Source of the DNA: Faecalispora anaeroviscerum
Lineage (GTDB): Bacteria; Bacillota; Clostridia; Oscillospirales; Acutalibacteraceae
Assembly (NCBI RefSeq): GCF_947568225.1
Contig: NZ_CANOOQ010000001.1
Location: 2,728,001-2,792,000, forward strand
Direction of reading: 5' to 3'
Length of the DNA: 64,000 nt
Positions within the stretch are counted from its first letter, which is position 1. Every line of letters begins with the position of its first letter. Made by a program: the position numbers and the translations under genes. Shown one piece after another: positions 42,736 to 50,805 of the stretch. The notes under the pieces were generated by a model. That model was not told the origin of the DNA. It worked only from the letters and a program-made list of their open reading frames with translations, and did not search any database.

Positions 42736-44255
42736 TGAAGTTAGGTAAAAAGCGAGGAAACTCCATCTTTTACAAGGATAAGGCAATCACAGAAGCACTG
42801 CAGACTCAAGAACTCCACGCAAAAGTTAATGTTGTGCAGGAACGAGCCGAAGAAATCATCACAACCGAAAAAGAAAATATTGTACCTATAGAGCTGGGCG
42901 TTAAGAAAAACACCCACTCTATTTTTTTTGCTCCTGAAAGCGAGGGTAAGGACTTCTCATCTGTACTAAAAGAGGTACAGGAATACATCTCAGAAAACTA
43001 TGCCCAGCTCATCACCGACAGTACCATTGAGGATGCCAAGGAGCAGATGAAACGCTATATCTCCAAATTCGTCATGGAAAAGCGAATGGCTGTTAAGGGT
43101 ATGACCTGCAATGAACTGATAGACGCCCTCTATACCGAGATGGCAGAGTACGGATTTTTGACCCAATATATCTTTGGGAAAAACATTGAAGAAATCGACA
43201 TCAACTCGTGGCAGGACATTGAGGTGCAGTATTCCGATGGGCGAAATGTCAAGCTGGACGAACACTTTGACTCCCCTGAGCACGCCATAAATGTGGTGCG
43301 CAGAATGCTCCATGTGTCGGGAATGGTCTTGGATAATGCCAGCCCCGTTGTCCTTGGACATCTTTCCAAAAACATTCGTATTGCCGCTATGAAAACGCCC
43401 ATTGTGGACGAAGATGTGGGTATCTCTGCCTCCATTCGTATCGTAAACCCACAGAGCATGAAGAAAGAGGACTTTGTAAACACCGGAACCGCCACAGGCA
43501 CCATACTTGACTTCCTGTCATCTCTCATTCGCTATGGCATTTCTGTCTGCGTTGCCGGTGCTACATCCAGCGGTAAAACCACTGTCCTTGGCTGGTTGCT
43601 AACCACAATTCCCGATAACAAGAGAATTTACACCATTGAAAATGGTTCCCGTGAGCTTGACCTAACACGCTTTCAAAATGGCAAGGTGACAAATTCGGTA
43701 ATCCATACCCTCACAAGGGATAGTGAAATCGAAAGCCAGAAGATTGACCAAATCAAGCTACTTGACATGGCTCTTCGTTTCAATCCTGATATTGCGGTGG
43801 TTGGCGAGATGCGTGGAGCTGAAGCAAATGCAGCACAGGAAGCCGCCCGAACAGGCATTGCGGTGCTGACCACCATTCACGCAAACTCTTGTGAAGCCAC
43901 TTACCGCCGAATGGTATCCCTGTGCAAACGAGCCGTGGATATGAGCGATGAAACCCTCATGCAGTATGTGACCGAAGCCTATCCTATCATTGTGTTTTGT
44001 AAGCAACTGGAGAATAAACAGCGCCGCATGATGGAGGTTATGGAGTGTGAAATCCTGCCTAACGGCGAAAGAGTTTACCGCACCATTTTCCAATATGTCA
44101 TCACGGAAAATCGCATGGAAGATGGCAAATTCATCATTGACGGTCACCATGAGCAAAGAGCCTCTATCTCGGAGAGCCTTTCTAAGCGACTATTGGAAAA
44201 CGGTATGCCTTTGGCACAAATCGAAAATCTAAAAAGTGAGGTGAAAACAGCTTGA
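42735..44255 (+). CDS. TadA/CpaF-like type II/IV secretion ATPase
   Basis: 506 residues. The ring-forming motor of Tad pili: Walker A GATSSGKTTVLGWLL (about 273-287), Asp box RIYTIENGSRELDL, Walker B PDIAVVGEMRGAEANAAQEA and His box LTTIHANSCEATYRR. N-terminal domain with EIDINSWQDIEVQY as in CpaF. VirB11 and TadA share this fold; the company of TadB, TadC and a prepilin peptidase points to TadA. Confidence 0.9.
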   Translation: MKLGKKRGNSIFYKDKAITEALQTQELHAKVNVVQERAEEIITTEKENIVPIELGVKKNTHSIFFAPESEGKDFSSVLKEVQEYISENYAQLITDSTIEDAKEQMKRYISKFVMEKRMAVKGMTCNELIDALYTEMAEYGFLTQYIFGKNIEEIDINSWQDIEVQYSDGRNVKLDEHFDSPEHAINVVRRMLHVSGMVLDNASPVVLGHLSKNIRIAAMKTPIVDEDVGISASIRIVNPQSMKKEDFVNTGTATGTILDFLSSLIRYGISVCVAGATSSGKTTVLGWLLTTIPDNKRIYTIENGSRELDLTRFQNGKVTNSVIHTLTRDSEIESQKIDQIKLLDMALRFNPDIAVVGEMRGAEANAAQEAARTGIAVLTTIHANSCEATYRRMVSLCKRAVDMSDETLMQYVTEAYPIIVFCKQLENKQRRMMEVMECEILPNGERVYRTIFQYVITENRMEDGKFIIDGHHEQRASISESLSKRLLENGMPLAQIENLKSEVKTA

Positions 44256-45181
44256 ATATAGTTTTACTCCTTGCCTGTGTGGGAATGATCACAGGCTTTT
44301 TTATTTTGCTTTCCATTACACCAACCGAATTTACAGATGGTGTGTTCTCAAAGTTGTTGTCCAATTCCAAGAGTTTAAAGGCACAAATCAATGAAAGCAC
44401 CAACCGTAAAAAGGTTGGCTTTTTCAAACGAGAGATTACCGAGGTACAAGAGATTTTAAGGGTGACAGGCAGAAGTACGCGGTTCCCCTTTCTGTGTTTG
44501 TTTTCACTGGCACTCTTTTCAGTGGGGGCAGCTATTGCTATCGGCTTTGGCAACTTCTTCGCCGTACCCGTCCTTGCGGTTGGAATGATGATGTTACCAT
44601 TTTGGTATGTGCGCTTAACCCAAAGCCACTTTAAAAAGGACATTTCCGCAGAGCTTGAAACGGCACTCTCTATCATTACCACCGCTTATCTCAGAAATGA
44701 GGATATTGTAACGGCTGTGGAGGAAAACATCGGATATCTTAACCCTCCAGTACTATCGGTGTTTAAGGCATTTACCTACCGAATTAAGATGATTGACCCT
44801 GACATTGTAGCAGCACTCAGGGCCATGCGAGATCAGATTGACAACGCTGTGTTCCATGAATGGTGCGATGCCATGATTTCCTGTCAGTACGACAGAAGCC
44901 TTAAAAGTACATTGACGCCTGTTGTCACAAAGCTATCCGATATGCGGGTGGTAAATGGGGAGCTTGAAAACTTGGTGTTCGGTCCACGAAAGGAGTTTAT
45001 CTCCATGCAGGTGCTGATGCTCTGCAACATTCCCTTGCTGTATTTTCTCAACAAGGATTGGTACCACACCTTGATGCATACTGTGCCGGGGCAGATTGTT
45101 CTTGCAATTTGCTTTGTGATTATGTTTGTATCAATGGCATTTGTGGTAAAGCTGACACAGCCAATCGAATACCGAAGATAG
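44252..45181 (+). CDS. TadB-like inner-membrane platform protein
   Basis: 309 residues from TTG 44252, overlapping tadA by 4 bases. Helices at about 2-22, 90-125 and two near the C-terminus, with a cytosolic middle part (ELETALSIITTAYLRNEDIVTAVEEN, then ALRAMRDQIDNAVFHEWCDAM) typical of the T2SSF/TadB fold. It forms the platform on which TadA acts, with TadC. Confidence 0.82.
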   Translation: MNIVLLLACVGMITGFFILLSITPTEFTDGVFSKLLSNSKSLKAQINESTNRKKVGFFKREITEVQEILRVTGRSTRFPFLCLFSLALFSVGAAIAIGFGNFFAVPVLAVGMMMLPFWYVRLTQSHFKKDISAELETALSIITTAYLRNEDIVTAVEENIGYLNPPVLSVFKAFTYRIKMIDPDIVAALRAMRDQIDNAVFHEWCDAMISCQYDRSLKSTLTPVVTKLSDMRVVNGELENLVFGPRKEFISMQVLMLCNIPLLYFLNKDWYHTLMHTVPGQIVLAICFVIMFVSMAFVVKLTQPIEYRR

Positions 45182-45191
45182 GAGGTTCAAG

Positions 45192-46064
45192 ATGCAACTT
45201 TTAATTTTACTCTTTGGCACATTCTTCGGTTTGGGATTGTTCTTCGTCCTTGCCGATGTGCTGAAACTACCCAGCCTTGCCACAGGCAAAGCAATGCTCA
45301 CCGCAACCAAGCAAACAGGCGAAAAAGCAAAATCCGTAGATGCAATGATCACTGCGTGGTCGGTGAAACTTGCGAAATATCTGCCTATGGACGAGTATAA
45401 AAAAATCCGTATGCAGCACACCCTATCGGCCGCAGGCATGAAAGAAACACCGGAGGAATTTACAGCCTATGCCATACTGAAAGCAGGATTGATTGCACTG
45501 GCGGTAATCCCTTGTCTGCTTGTTTTTCCTCTTCTTGCTCCGGTAGTGCTGTTCCTTGCGGTGATTGTTTACTTCAAGGAAATACGCAAAGCAGGTGAAA
45601 AGCTCGCAGCAAAGCGAGAAAAAATTGAAGTGGAACTGCCGAGGTTTGTTGCTACCATCACCCAAGAGCTAAAAGCAAGCCGAGATGTCCTCTCCATGCT
45701 TGACCATTATAAGAAAAATGCCGGTGAGGACTTTGCCAAGGAACTGGATATTGTAACTGCTGATATGCGTTCAAGCAGCTATGAGGCAGCACTCACCAGA
45801 TTTGAGTCAAGGCTCAACTCGCCTATGCTTTCCGATATTATTAGAGGACTCATCGGAGTGCTTCGTGGTGATGACGGCAGTATGTATTTTCAAATGCTAT
45901 CGCACGATATGAAGCAGTTGGAACTGCAACGCTTAAAAGCTGAAGCGATGAAAATCCCACCGAAAATCCGAGTGTTCAGCTTTTTAATGCTTATGTGCTT
46001 CCTCATGATGTACATGGTGGTTATCATCTTCGAAATTATCCGCTCTCTTGGCGGAATGCTGTAG
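45192..46064 (+). CDS. TadC-like inner-membrane platform protein
   Basis: 290 residues. Four hydrophobic segments and a T2SSF domain (VELPRFVATITQELKASRDVLSMLDHY, about 142-168; FESRLNSPMLSDIIRGLIG). Second platform subunit of the Tad machine; GGAGG precedes the start 10 bases after tadB. Confidence 0.82.
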   Translation: MQLLILLFGTFFGLGLFFVLADVLKLPSLATGKAMLTATKQTGEKAKSVDAMITAWSVKLAKYLPMDEYKKIRMQHTLSAAGMKETPEEFTAYAILKAGLIALAVIPCLLVFPLLAPVVLFLAVIVYFKEIRKAGEKLAAKREKIEVELPRFVATITQELKASRDVLSMLDHYKKNAGEDFAKELDIVTADMRSSSYEAALTRFESRLNSPMLSDIIRGLIGVLRGDDGSMYFQMLSHDMKQLELQRLKAEAMKIPPKIRVFSFLMLMCFLMMYMVVIIFEIIRSLGGML

Positions 46065-46075
46065 GAGGTGGCAGT

Positions 46076-46480
46076 ATGCAAAAACTACTAAAACCACTGA
46101 AAAACAACCGTGGTGAGGGATACATTGATGTGGTCGTGCTTGTCTTGTGTGCCATGCTTGTTGTGGCACTTGCGGTTAAGGTATTCCCAGCCTACATTGC
46201 AAAGCAAAAGGTGGATACCTTTGCCACTGAGCTTATGCGTGAAGCAGAGATTGCAGGCAGAGTCGGTTCAGAAACAGCAAGACGAGAGGAAATCCTTGTT
46301 GAAAAGACAGGGATTGACCCCGATGTGGACTGGTCACGCACAGGCAAGATTCAGCTTAACGAGGAAATCACTGTGGTGGTAACCTACCAAATGGATATTG
46401 GACTATTTGGTGACATCGGCTCATTCCCCGTAACCCTGCGTGGTGAGGCAATGGGAAAAAGCGAGGTATATTGGAAATGA
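46076..46480 (+). CDS. DUF4320 family pseudopilin (TadE-like)
   Basis: 134 residues from ATG 46076 after AGGAGGTGG. Leader MQKLLKPLKNNRG then EGYIDVVVLVLCAMLVVALA: a type IV prepilin-like start, short basic leader, Gly13, Asp at +5, one helix. The soluble part (about 45-134) is alpha/beta and ends in VTLRGEAMGKSEVYW. DUF4320 proteins are known only from ICEs; the link to TadE is by position and topology. Confidence 0.75.
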   Translation: MQKLLKPLKNNRGEGYIDVVVLVLCAMLVVALAVKVFPAYIAKQKVDTFATELMREAEIAGRVGSETARREEILVEKTGIDPDVDWSRTGKIQLNEEITVVVTYQMDIGLFGDIGSFPVTLRGEAMGKSEVYWK

Positions 46481-46569
46481 GTGGCGAGCCGCCACTGGCA
46501 ATTCGCACACCCAATCTGTGCAAATCCAAACCAATGTGCCTGCGACAAAACCTCGTGGAAAGGAGAAAA

Positions 46570-47121
46570 ATGATAGAAAAATTATTGAAACCCATAAAAA
46601 ACAATCGTGGCAACGGTTATCCTTTAGCCGTTGCCATTACTCTTGTTTTGGTGATGATTTTTACAGGCATTTCAGAATACTTTCGTTTGATGATTGTTGC
46701 CGAGGGTGTTCGTGATGCTCTGCAAGATGCTGTCATTGCAACAGTCACCGAAAATTATGATGATGTCTACCACGGAGTGCGTGAGGGATATTCAGGTGGG
46801 TATCAGCCACTGTCCGATGACTTTGAAGAATCGTTGGATTACGGCGATATTTATGCTAAAATGGATACAATACTTGGCTTATCCGTGGAAAACGGATACC
46901 ATGTCAAATCTGCAAGCGATACCACCGAAGTTCAGTTTCGAATATGGAATCTTGATGTTAATATCGAAAACGCACCCCTTGCCACATCAGATCGTGAGGG
47001 TTACAGATTTCAAGTAGACAGTTCTATTATGCTTGAAGTTCCTGTATCCTTTGGAGGAAAGCTTCTGCCGCCCATGCGAATTAAGGTGAAAAACAGCGCC
47101 GGTTATACCCCTAAATTTTAA
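46570..47121 (+). CDS. Second pseudopilin-like protein (TadE/TadF-like)
   Basis: 183 residues from ATG 46570 (AAAGGAG). The leader MIEKLLKPIKNNRG-NGYPLA is nearly the same as that of the DUF4320 protein, followed by a helix (about 19-40) and an acidic extracytoplasmic domain. Residue +5 is Leu, so if processed it would be an atypical substrate. The 90 bases between this gene and the previous one hold only a short hairpin (46480-46496). Confidence 0.65.
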   Translation: MIEKLLKPIKNNRGNGYPLAVAITLVLVMIFTGISEYFRLMIVAEGVRDALQDAVIATVTENYDDVYHGVREGYSGGYQPLSDDFEESLDYGDIYAKMDTILGLSVENGYHVKSASDTTEVQFRIWNLDVNIENAPLATSDREGYRFQVDSSIMLEVPVSFGGKLLPPMRIKVKNSAGYTPKF

Positions 47122-47147
47122 GTTTCTGATAACTTGGAATCTTTCAG

Positions 47148-47176
47148 TAGCTATTACTTACTTTCTATGGTAATGT
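47148..47176 (+). promoter_or_regulatory. ICE promoter motif, copy 1 (TAGCTATT-N13-GGTA)
   Basis: TAGCTATT 47148-47155, 13 bases, GGTA 47169-47172; TAATGT (47171-47176) fits a -10 at 17 bases from TAGCTA. Start codon 36 bases further. Same motif at 59402 and 60310. Confidence 0.6.
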
Positions 47177-47211
47177 GTGGCTTAACAAAAAAAGAACGGA
47201 GGAAACCCCTT

Positions 47212-47775
47212 ATGAAGAATATGAATGAAAAAACAAAGAAATGGCTTTTTATTGCCGGAGGTTTTGCCCTAAGTGCTGTCCTCGTGGTGGCAATCGCAGG
47301 ACAGTTTAGAACAGTCCCCATTCAGGATGTAGACATCCCGTCTCAGAGCAGCAGCTCCCAAGATGTGGTGGTGGATACCCCTGATATCACAGAAAAAGAG
47401 GATGGTATTACGGTACCGCCTATCCAAATCCCACAGGAATCTGAATCTGCAAACGGTGTGGACAAAGGTACCGAGCAGACCATTCAGCCGAATACATCAG
47501 AAAAGCCTAACTATACTGAAGAAGAACTGAAAAATCCAGATCAAAAGCCCAAGGGTGATAAGGTAACCGAAAATGACAAACCGCAGGATCACGATAAGGT
47601 TGAAAAACCTGTTACATCACCTAAGACCGATAATCAGCCTCAAGGCGGAGATAAAAAAGATGGTCAGATTTATGTGCCGGGCTTCGGTTGGATAGATGAC
47701 ATCGGTGAAGGACAAGGAACTGTCGTTGATGGTGATGGTGACATCAACAAGCAGGTCGGTATCATGGGAGAATAG
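47212..47775 (+). CDS. DUF6550-like membrane-anchored ICE protein
   Basis: 187 residues from ATG 47212 (GGAGG upstream). One helix (about 12-34), then about 130 residues of Pro/Asp/Lys/Gln low-complexity stretch, then a conserved end YVPGFGWIDDIGEGQG and VGIMGE. A long flexible wall-spanning linker with a small C-terminal motif is suggested. Such proteins are labelled DUF6550 in ICEs. The gene has its own promoter motif and terminator, so it may be regulated apart from the Tad operon. Confidence 0.7.
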   Translation: MKNMNEKTKKWLFIAGGFALSAVLVVAIAGQFRTVPIQDVDIPSQSSSSQDVVVDTPDITEKEDGITVPPIQIPQESESANGVDKGTEQTIQPNTSEKPNYTEEELKNPDQKPKGDKVTENDKPQDHDKVEKPVTSPKTDNQPQGGDKKDGQIYVPGFGWIDDIGEGQGTVVDGDGDINKQVGIMGE

Positions 47776-47792
47776 AATATATCAAGTAAAGG

Positions 47793-47823
47793 AAATGCAC
47801 TGCAAAAGCGGTGCATTTTTTCT
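47793..47823 (+). terminator. Terminator after the DUF6550-like gene
   Basis: AAATGCACTGC pairs with GCGGTGCATTT and runs into T residues. Confidence 0.8.
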
Positions 47824-47841
47824 TTGCGGAAAGGAATCTCA

Positions 47842-49518
47842 ATGAAAAAACAATTGATTGCAATGTGCCTTCCTCTTGTCTTAGCTTGCTGTTTTTCTGT
47901 TCCTGCCTTTGCAGTCGGGGATGGAAATATTGATGCAGGAGGGGGTGGTATGGGTGAAGGCACCAGCTCTAACGTGTGGTCTCCGGGCAATGATGGTGTA
48001 CGAGTAACGGTAGTAAAAGCAGAAAACCATTCACCCGTGACAACACCCATTGATTTAACAAACAAATCACCGACTAATGTTCGGGTTCATTTTGGGAAAG
48101 TAAGTAAACTAAGCTATAATGGTGGAGCAGGATTAACGCCAAGTCAAAGTGCGTATGCATTTGTTAATCCCGTGCAGCCAATGCCACGAATTGTAAGTAC
48201 AAATGGGAGTAATAACATCGAAGCAATTAAGAAATATTTTTGCTCCGAATATACAATTAAAAGAATTGCTGATATTACAGGCATGGACTACGATGTGTTA
48301 ATCGGTGGCAAGTATAAGCTACTTCTTGAACCTTTAGCGTTTTACAAATTTGAAGGAGTCATGATAGCCACGACTGCTACTGAGGCCGCCATGTATGATG
48401 AACAGGTCGGGGGTCTTCTGCGAAAACGCATGGTGTCGCTGTCTCATAAGAATCTGCCTCTTGCCATGTTTTTGGAGGTATCGGATTTAGGCTACCCGGC
48501 TTGGGGAGGAAGTACCACCAAGGCAGCTTCTAATGCAGACATCAAATCCTCCCTTGGGCTTGGTGTTGTACGTTTTACAGAGCAACCAGAGCCTCCTGTT
48601 GTTTCTGCTTATGATTACGAGTACAGGGTAAACACCGAGGTTATCACCGCAGTAACTGTTAGTGGTGGGCAGTCTGATCCCGACACACCTACAAGAGTCA
48701 GCTTCAATATTGGCGGTAAAACCTATAATGTGGGCAATGTCTATTACCCCGAGGGCGATTCACAGTTGGCATGGGTAAAATGGACAACACCTGCTACGGA
48801 GCAGGATATGGTGATTCATGTATCTATTCGTGGCCCCGGCGGTACAGACAAGACCACCATCAACTGTAAGATTATTGACCTTGATAAAAACCCACCTCCA
48901 AACCCTGTTGCCGATGACCGCAACGACAGTTTCAAGCAAGAATCTGTTCCACAAAGGGCAGAAAAAGACCGAGCCGATTGGACGGTATGGGACCCGTGGT
49001 GGCAGGAATATTGGGTTTGGCACGGTGATGATGAGGACGGATTTTGGTGTGATCATGGGTGGTGGGAGTTCGATTTAGGCCGCTATTATGCAAGCCTCAC
49101 CTCATCTATGAGCATCAAGTGCGATGACAAAAATCCAACAGCAAATGGTCGTGTAATGAAATCGGGCTATGGCATTAATCAGACTGCAACTGGCAGTATT
49201 CGTACTAACCAAAGCGCGGCTGTTACACAGCCACAGAACAGTGTCAGCTATTTCCCAGAGTTTAACTACCAAACCTATTGGCGCTTGTTAGAGCGTATGG
49301 GTGGCGGTAGATTTGAATTTCAGAAGAATAACTACTCCACCTATAAGAATCGGACACATTTCTCACCGATTTGGATGCCGGACGGAAAATATGAGGTGAA
49401 CACTTGGCTCATTGATGGATGGACTCCTGCGGGAATGCTGTCTGCAAATCTCACAGACAGTTTAACAATCCGTGGATCACTTTGGCAGGATTGGCATATT
49501 GGTCCCTTGCAGCCTTAA
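47842..49518 (+). CDS. Secreted ICE protein of unknown function
   Basis: 558 residues from ATG 47842. Signal peptide MKKQLIAMCLPLVLACC... ending AFA (about residue 24). The mature protein starts with a Gly-rich stretch, has a mixed alpha/beta first half and an all-beta second half (AYDYEYRVNTEVITAVTVSGG; TRVSFNIGGKTYNVGNVYY), and a tryptophan-rich run (DWTVWDPWWQEYWVWHG, about residues 380-396). There is no wall anchor. It follows the Tad operon and precedes the VirB2-like gene, so a mating-contact or pilus-tip role is possible (inference). Confidence 0.65.
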   Translation: MKKQLIAMCLPLVLACCFSVPAFAVGDGNIDAGGGGMGEGTSSNVWSPGNDGVRVTVVKAENHSPVTTPIDLTNKSPTNVRVHFGKVSKLSYNGGAGLTPSQSAYAFVNPVQPMPRIVSTNGSNNIEAIKKYFCSEYTIKRIADITGMDYDVLIGGKYKLLLEPLAFYKFEGVMIATTATEAAMYDEQVGGLLRKRMVSLSHKNLPLAMFLEVSDLGYPAWGGSTTKAASNADIKSSLGLGVVRFTEQPEPPVVSAYDYEYRVNTEVITAVTVSGGQSDPDTPTRVSFNIGGKTYNVGNVYYPEGDSQLAWVKWTTPATEQDMVIHVSIRGPGGTDKTTINCKIIDLDKNPPPNPVADDRNDSFKQESVPQRAEKDRADWTVWDPWWQEYWVWHGDDEDGFWCDHGWWEFDLGRYYASLTSSMSIKCDDKNPTANGRVMKSGYGINQTATGSIRTNQSAAVTQPQNSVSYFPEFNYQTYWRLLERMGGGRFEFQKNNYSTYKNRTHFSPIWMPDGKYEVNTWLIDGWTPAGMLSANLTDSLTIRGSLWQDWHIGPLQP

Positions 49519-49532
49519 AACAGGAGGAAAAA

Positions 49533-50009
49533 ATGGCATACGAACGCATTACATCACCACCCGAGGTACTGTATCACTACACTAAAAAAGAAAATCTGCC
49601 ACAGATATTGGCAGATGGAAGAATCCGAAAATTTCATGACAAAGAATGTTGGTTTTGTAGTTCTGTAGAGAATACGCTCAGACTCATGGAACTGACTGTT
49701 ATGAATGAGGGTGGCTTATATATTGGAGTAGATGGGCTACCAAAGCGATATCCTAAATTTCAGCCCGATGAGTATGTGATCTTAGAGCTTACCCCACGAT
49801 ATCAAAATGGTGAGTGGGTAAAGTGGAATCAAGAAATAGATAGCCGATGCTCTGCCGAGCAGAAGTCTCTTGCAGAAGAATTCAGCAGCTTAAAAATCGG
49901 TTATCGTGGTGACTTGAAATTTCAGTCAGAACCAAAAGCTATAGAAATAAGTGAAGCCTTACAGATGAGAGCAGCAGAAGCTCCCACCATGCAAGGCTTT
50001 TGCTATTGA
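49533..50009 (+). CDS. Small protein with ADP-ribosyltransferase-like N-terminal motif
   Basis: 158 residues from ATG 49533 (AGGAGG). VLYHYTKKENLPQILADGRIR (about residues 12-32) is the H-Y-T...I-x-x-x-G-x-I pattern common to ART/DarT/RNA-2'-phosphotransferase-like folds; a later EYVILELTP strand fits the same fold, but I cannot point to a complete NAD-binding triad. No signal peptide, so it stays inside or is delivered by another path. The end MRAAEAPTMQGFCY is not a Met tail. Low-confidence functional guess. Confidence 0.5.
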   Translation: MAYERITSPPEVLYHYTKKENLPQILADGRIRKFHDKECWFCSSVENTLRLMELTVMNEGGLYIGVDGLPKRYPKFQPDEYVILELTPRYQNGEWVKWNQEIDSRCSAEQKSLAEEFSSLKIGYRGDLKFQSEPKAIEISEALQMRAAEAPTMQGFCY

Positions 50010-50029
50010 AAGAAAGGTGGATACAATGT

Positions 50030-50371
50030 ATGAAGAATCATAAAAAGTTAGCAACTGTTCTTGTGGTGGCCCTTCTCTTTTGCCTGTTTTGCAGCACTAC
50101 CGCATTTGCAGCAGGAACAGGCGATGTTGCAGGGGCCATTGAAAGCACTTGGAACGATGCCTCAGGGCAGATTAAAACCGTAGTAAACAAGGTGGTGTTC
50201 CCTGCAATTGACCTTATTTTGGCAGTGTTTTTCTTTGCCAAATTGGGGCTTTCGTATTTTGATTATCGAAAATCAGGTCAGTTTGAGTGGGCAGCTCCGG
50301 CAATTCTTTTTGCTTGCTTGGTGTTTACCTTGACTGCTCCGCTCTATATTTGGACTATACTTGGTATGTAG
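50030..50371 (+). CDS. DUF3852/VirB2-like pilin or channel subunit
   Basis: 113 residues from ATG 50030. Sec signal peptide (VVALLFCLFCSTTAFA, cleavage about residue 25), then two hydrophobic segments (about 55-72 and 83-105) separated by a short polar loop DYRKSGQFEW. This is the VirB2/TrbC layout; DUF3852 is the usual label in Tn1549-type ICEs. It is the first conjugation-specific gene right of the Tad operon. Confidence 0.75.
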   Translation: MKNHKKLATVLVVALLFCLFCSTTAFAAGTGDVAGAIESTWNDASGQIKTVVNKVVFPAIDLILAVFFFAKLGLSYFDYRKSGQFEWAAPAILFACLVFTLTAPLYIWTILGM

Positions 50372-50378
50372 GCGAAAA

Positions 50379-50416
50379 AGAGCAGACCAACTCTTTTTAT
50401 AGAGTCGGTCTGCTCT
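50379..50416 (+). terminator. Hairpin after the VirB2-like gene
   Basis: AGAGCAGACCAACTCT pairs with AGAGTCGGTCTGCTCT (one mismatch). It marks the border between ICE backbone and the inserted cargo block. In 50417-50585 I see only a 28-codon frame of no clear value. Confidence 0.75.
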
Positions 50417-50585
50417 ATAAATTATGGAGTGCTACAAGCAGATTTGAATAGCTATCATCATTTTCTATAAACTCAAACACATCCCTTGGACAAATGTCAA
50501 AATACAAAAACAAGTGCTTTGCATTCTTCCGCGAAAAGAAGTATAATGTATTCATCTATTATTCCCATGAAAACAGGTGAAGCAT

Positions 50586-50762
50586 ATGGATTACATAACG
50601 GTCAAAGAAGCTGCACAGAAGTGGGGTGTCTCCACCCGCTCTATTACCTATCATCTTGTGGATGGACGCATCCCAGACGCTGTGAAAAAAGGAAACCTTT
50701 GGCTTATTCCCGCAGTCGCCGAAAGGCCTGCGGATTTGCGCAGGAGAAAGAAAAAGCGATGA
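50586..50762 (+). CDS. Excisionase-like helix-turn-helix protein (HTH_17)
   Basis: 58 residues. MDYITVKEAAQKWGVSTRSITYHL and DGRIPDAVKKGNLWLIP is a MerR-like excisionase/HTH_17 fold, ending in a basic tail. Proteins of this size are excisionases or small regulators; its place before a two-component system suggests a regulatory role for the cargo. Same direction, 43 bases ahead of the kinase. Confidence 0.75.
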   Translation: MDYITVKEAAQKWGVSTRSITYHLVDGRIPDAVKKGNLWLIPAVAERPADLRRRKKKR

Positions 50763-50805
50763 AATTCGCTGTCCTTTGCAGAATAAAATTATGGCAGGTG
50801 AGAAT

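Noticed and set aside
42735..44255. Considered as VirB11 of the conjugation machine
   Set aside because: VirB11 and TadA share motifs, but adjacency to TadB, TadC, TadZ-like and prepilin peptidase genes favours TadA/CpaF.
46480..46496. Short hairpin between the two pseudopilin genes as terminator
   Set aside because: Six-base stem without T run, inside an apparently continuous operon.
50486..50572. 28-codon frame MSKYKNKCFAFF... before the HTH gene
   Set aside because: No ribosome site and no family; overlapping short frames on both strands show no coding signal.
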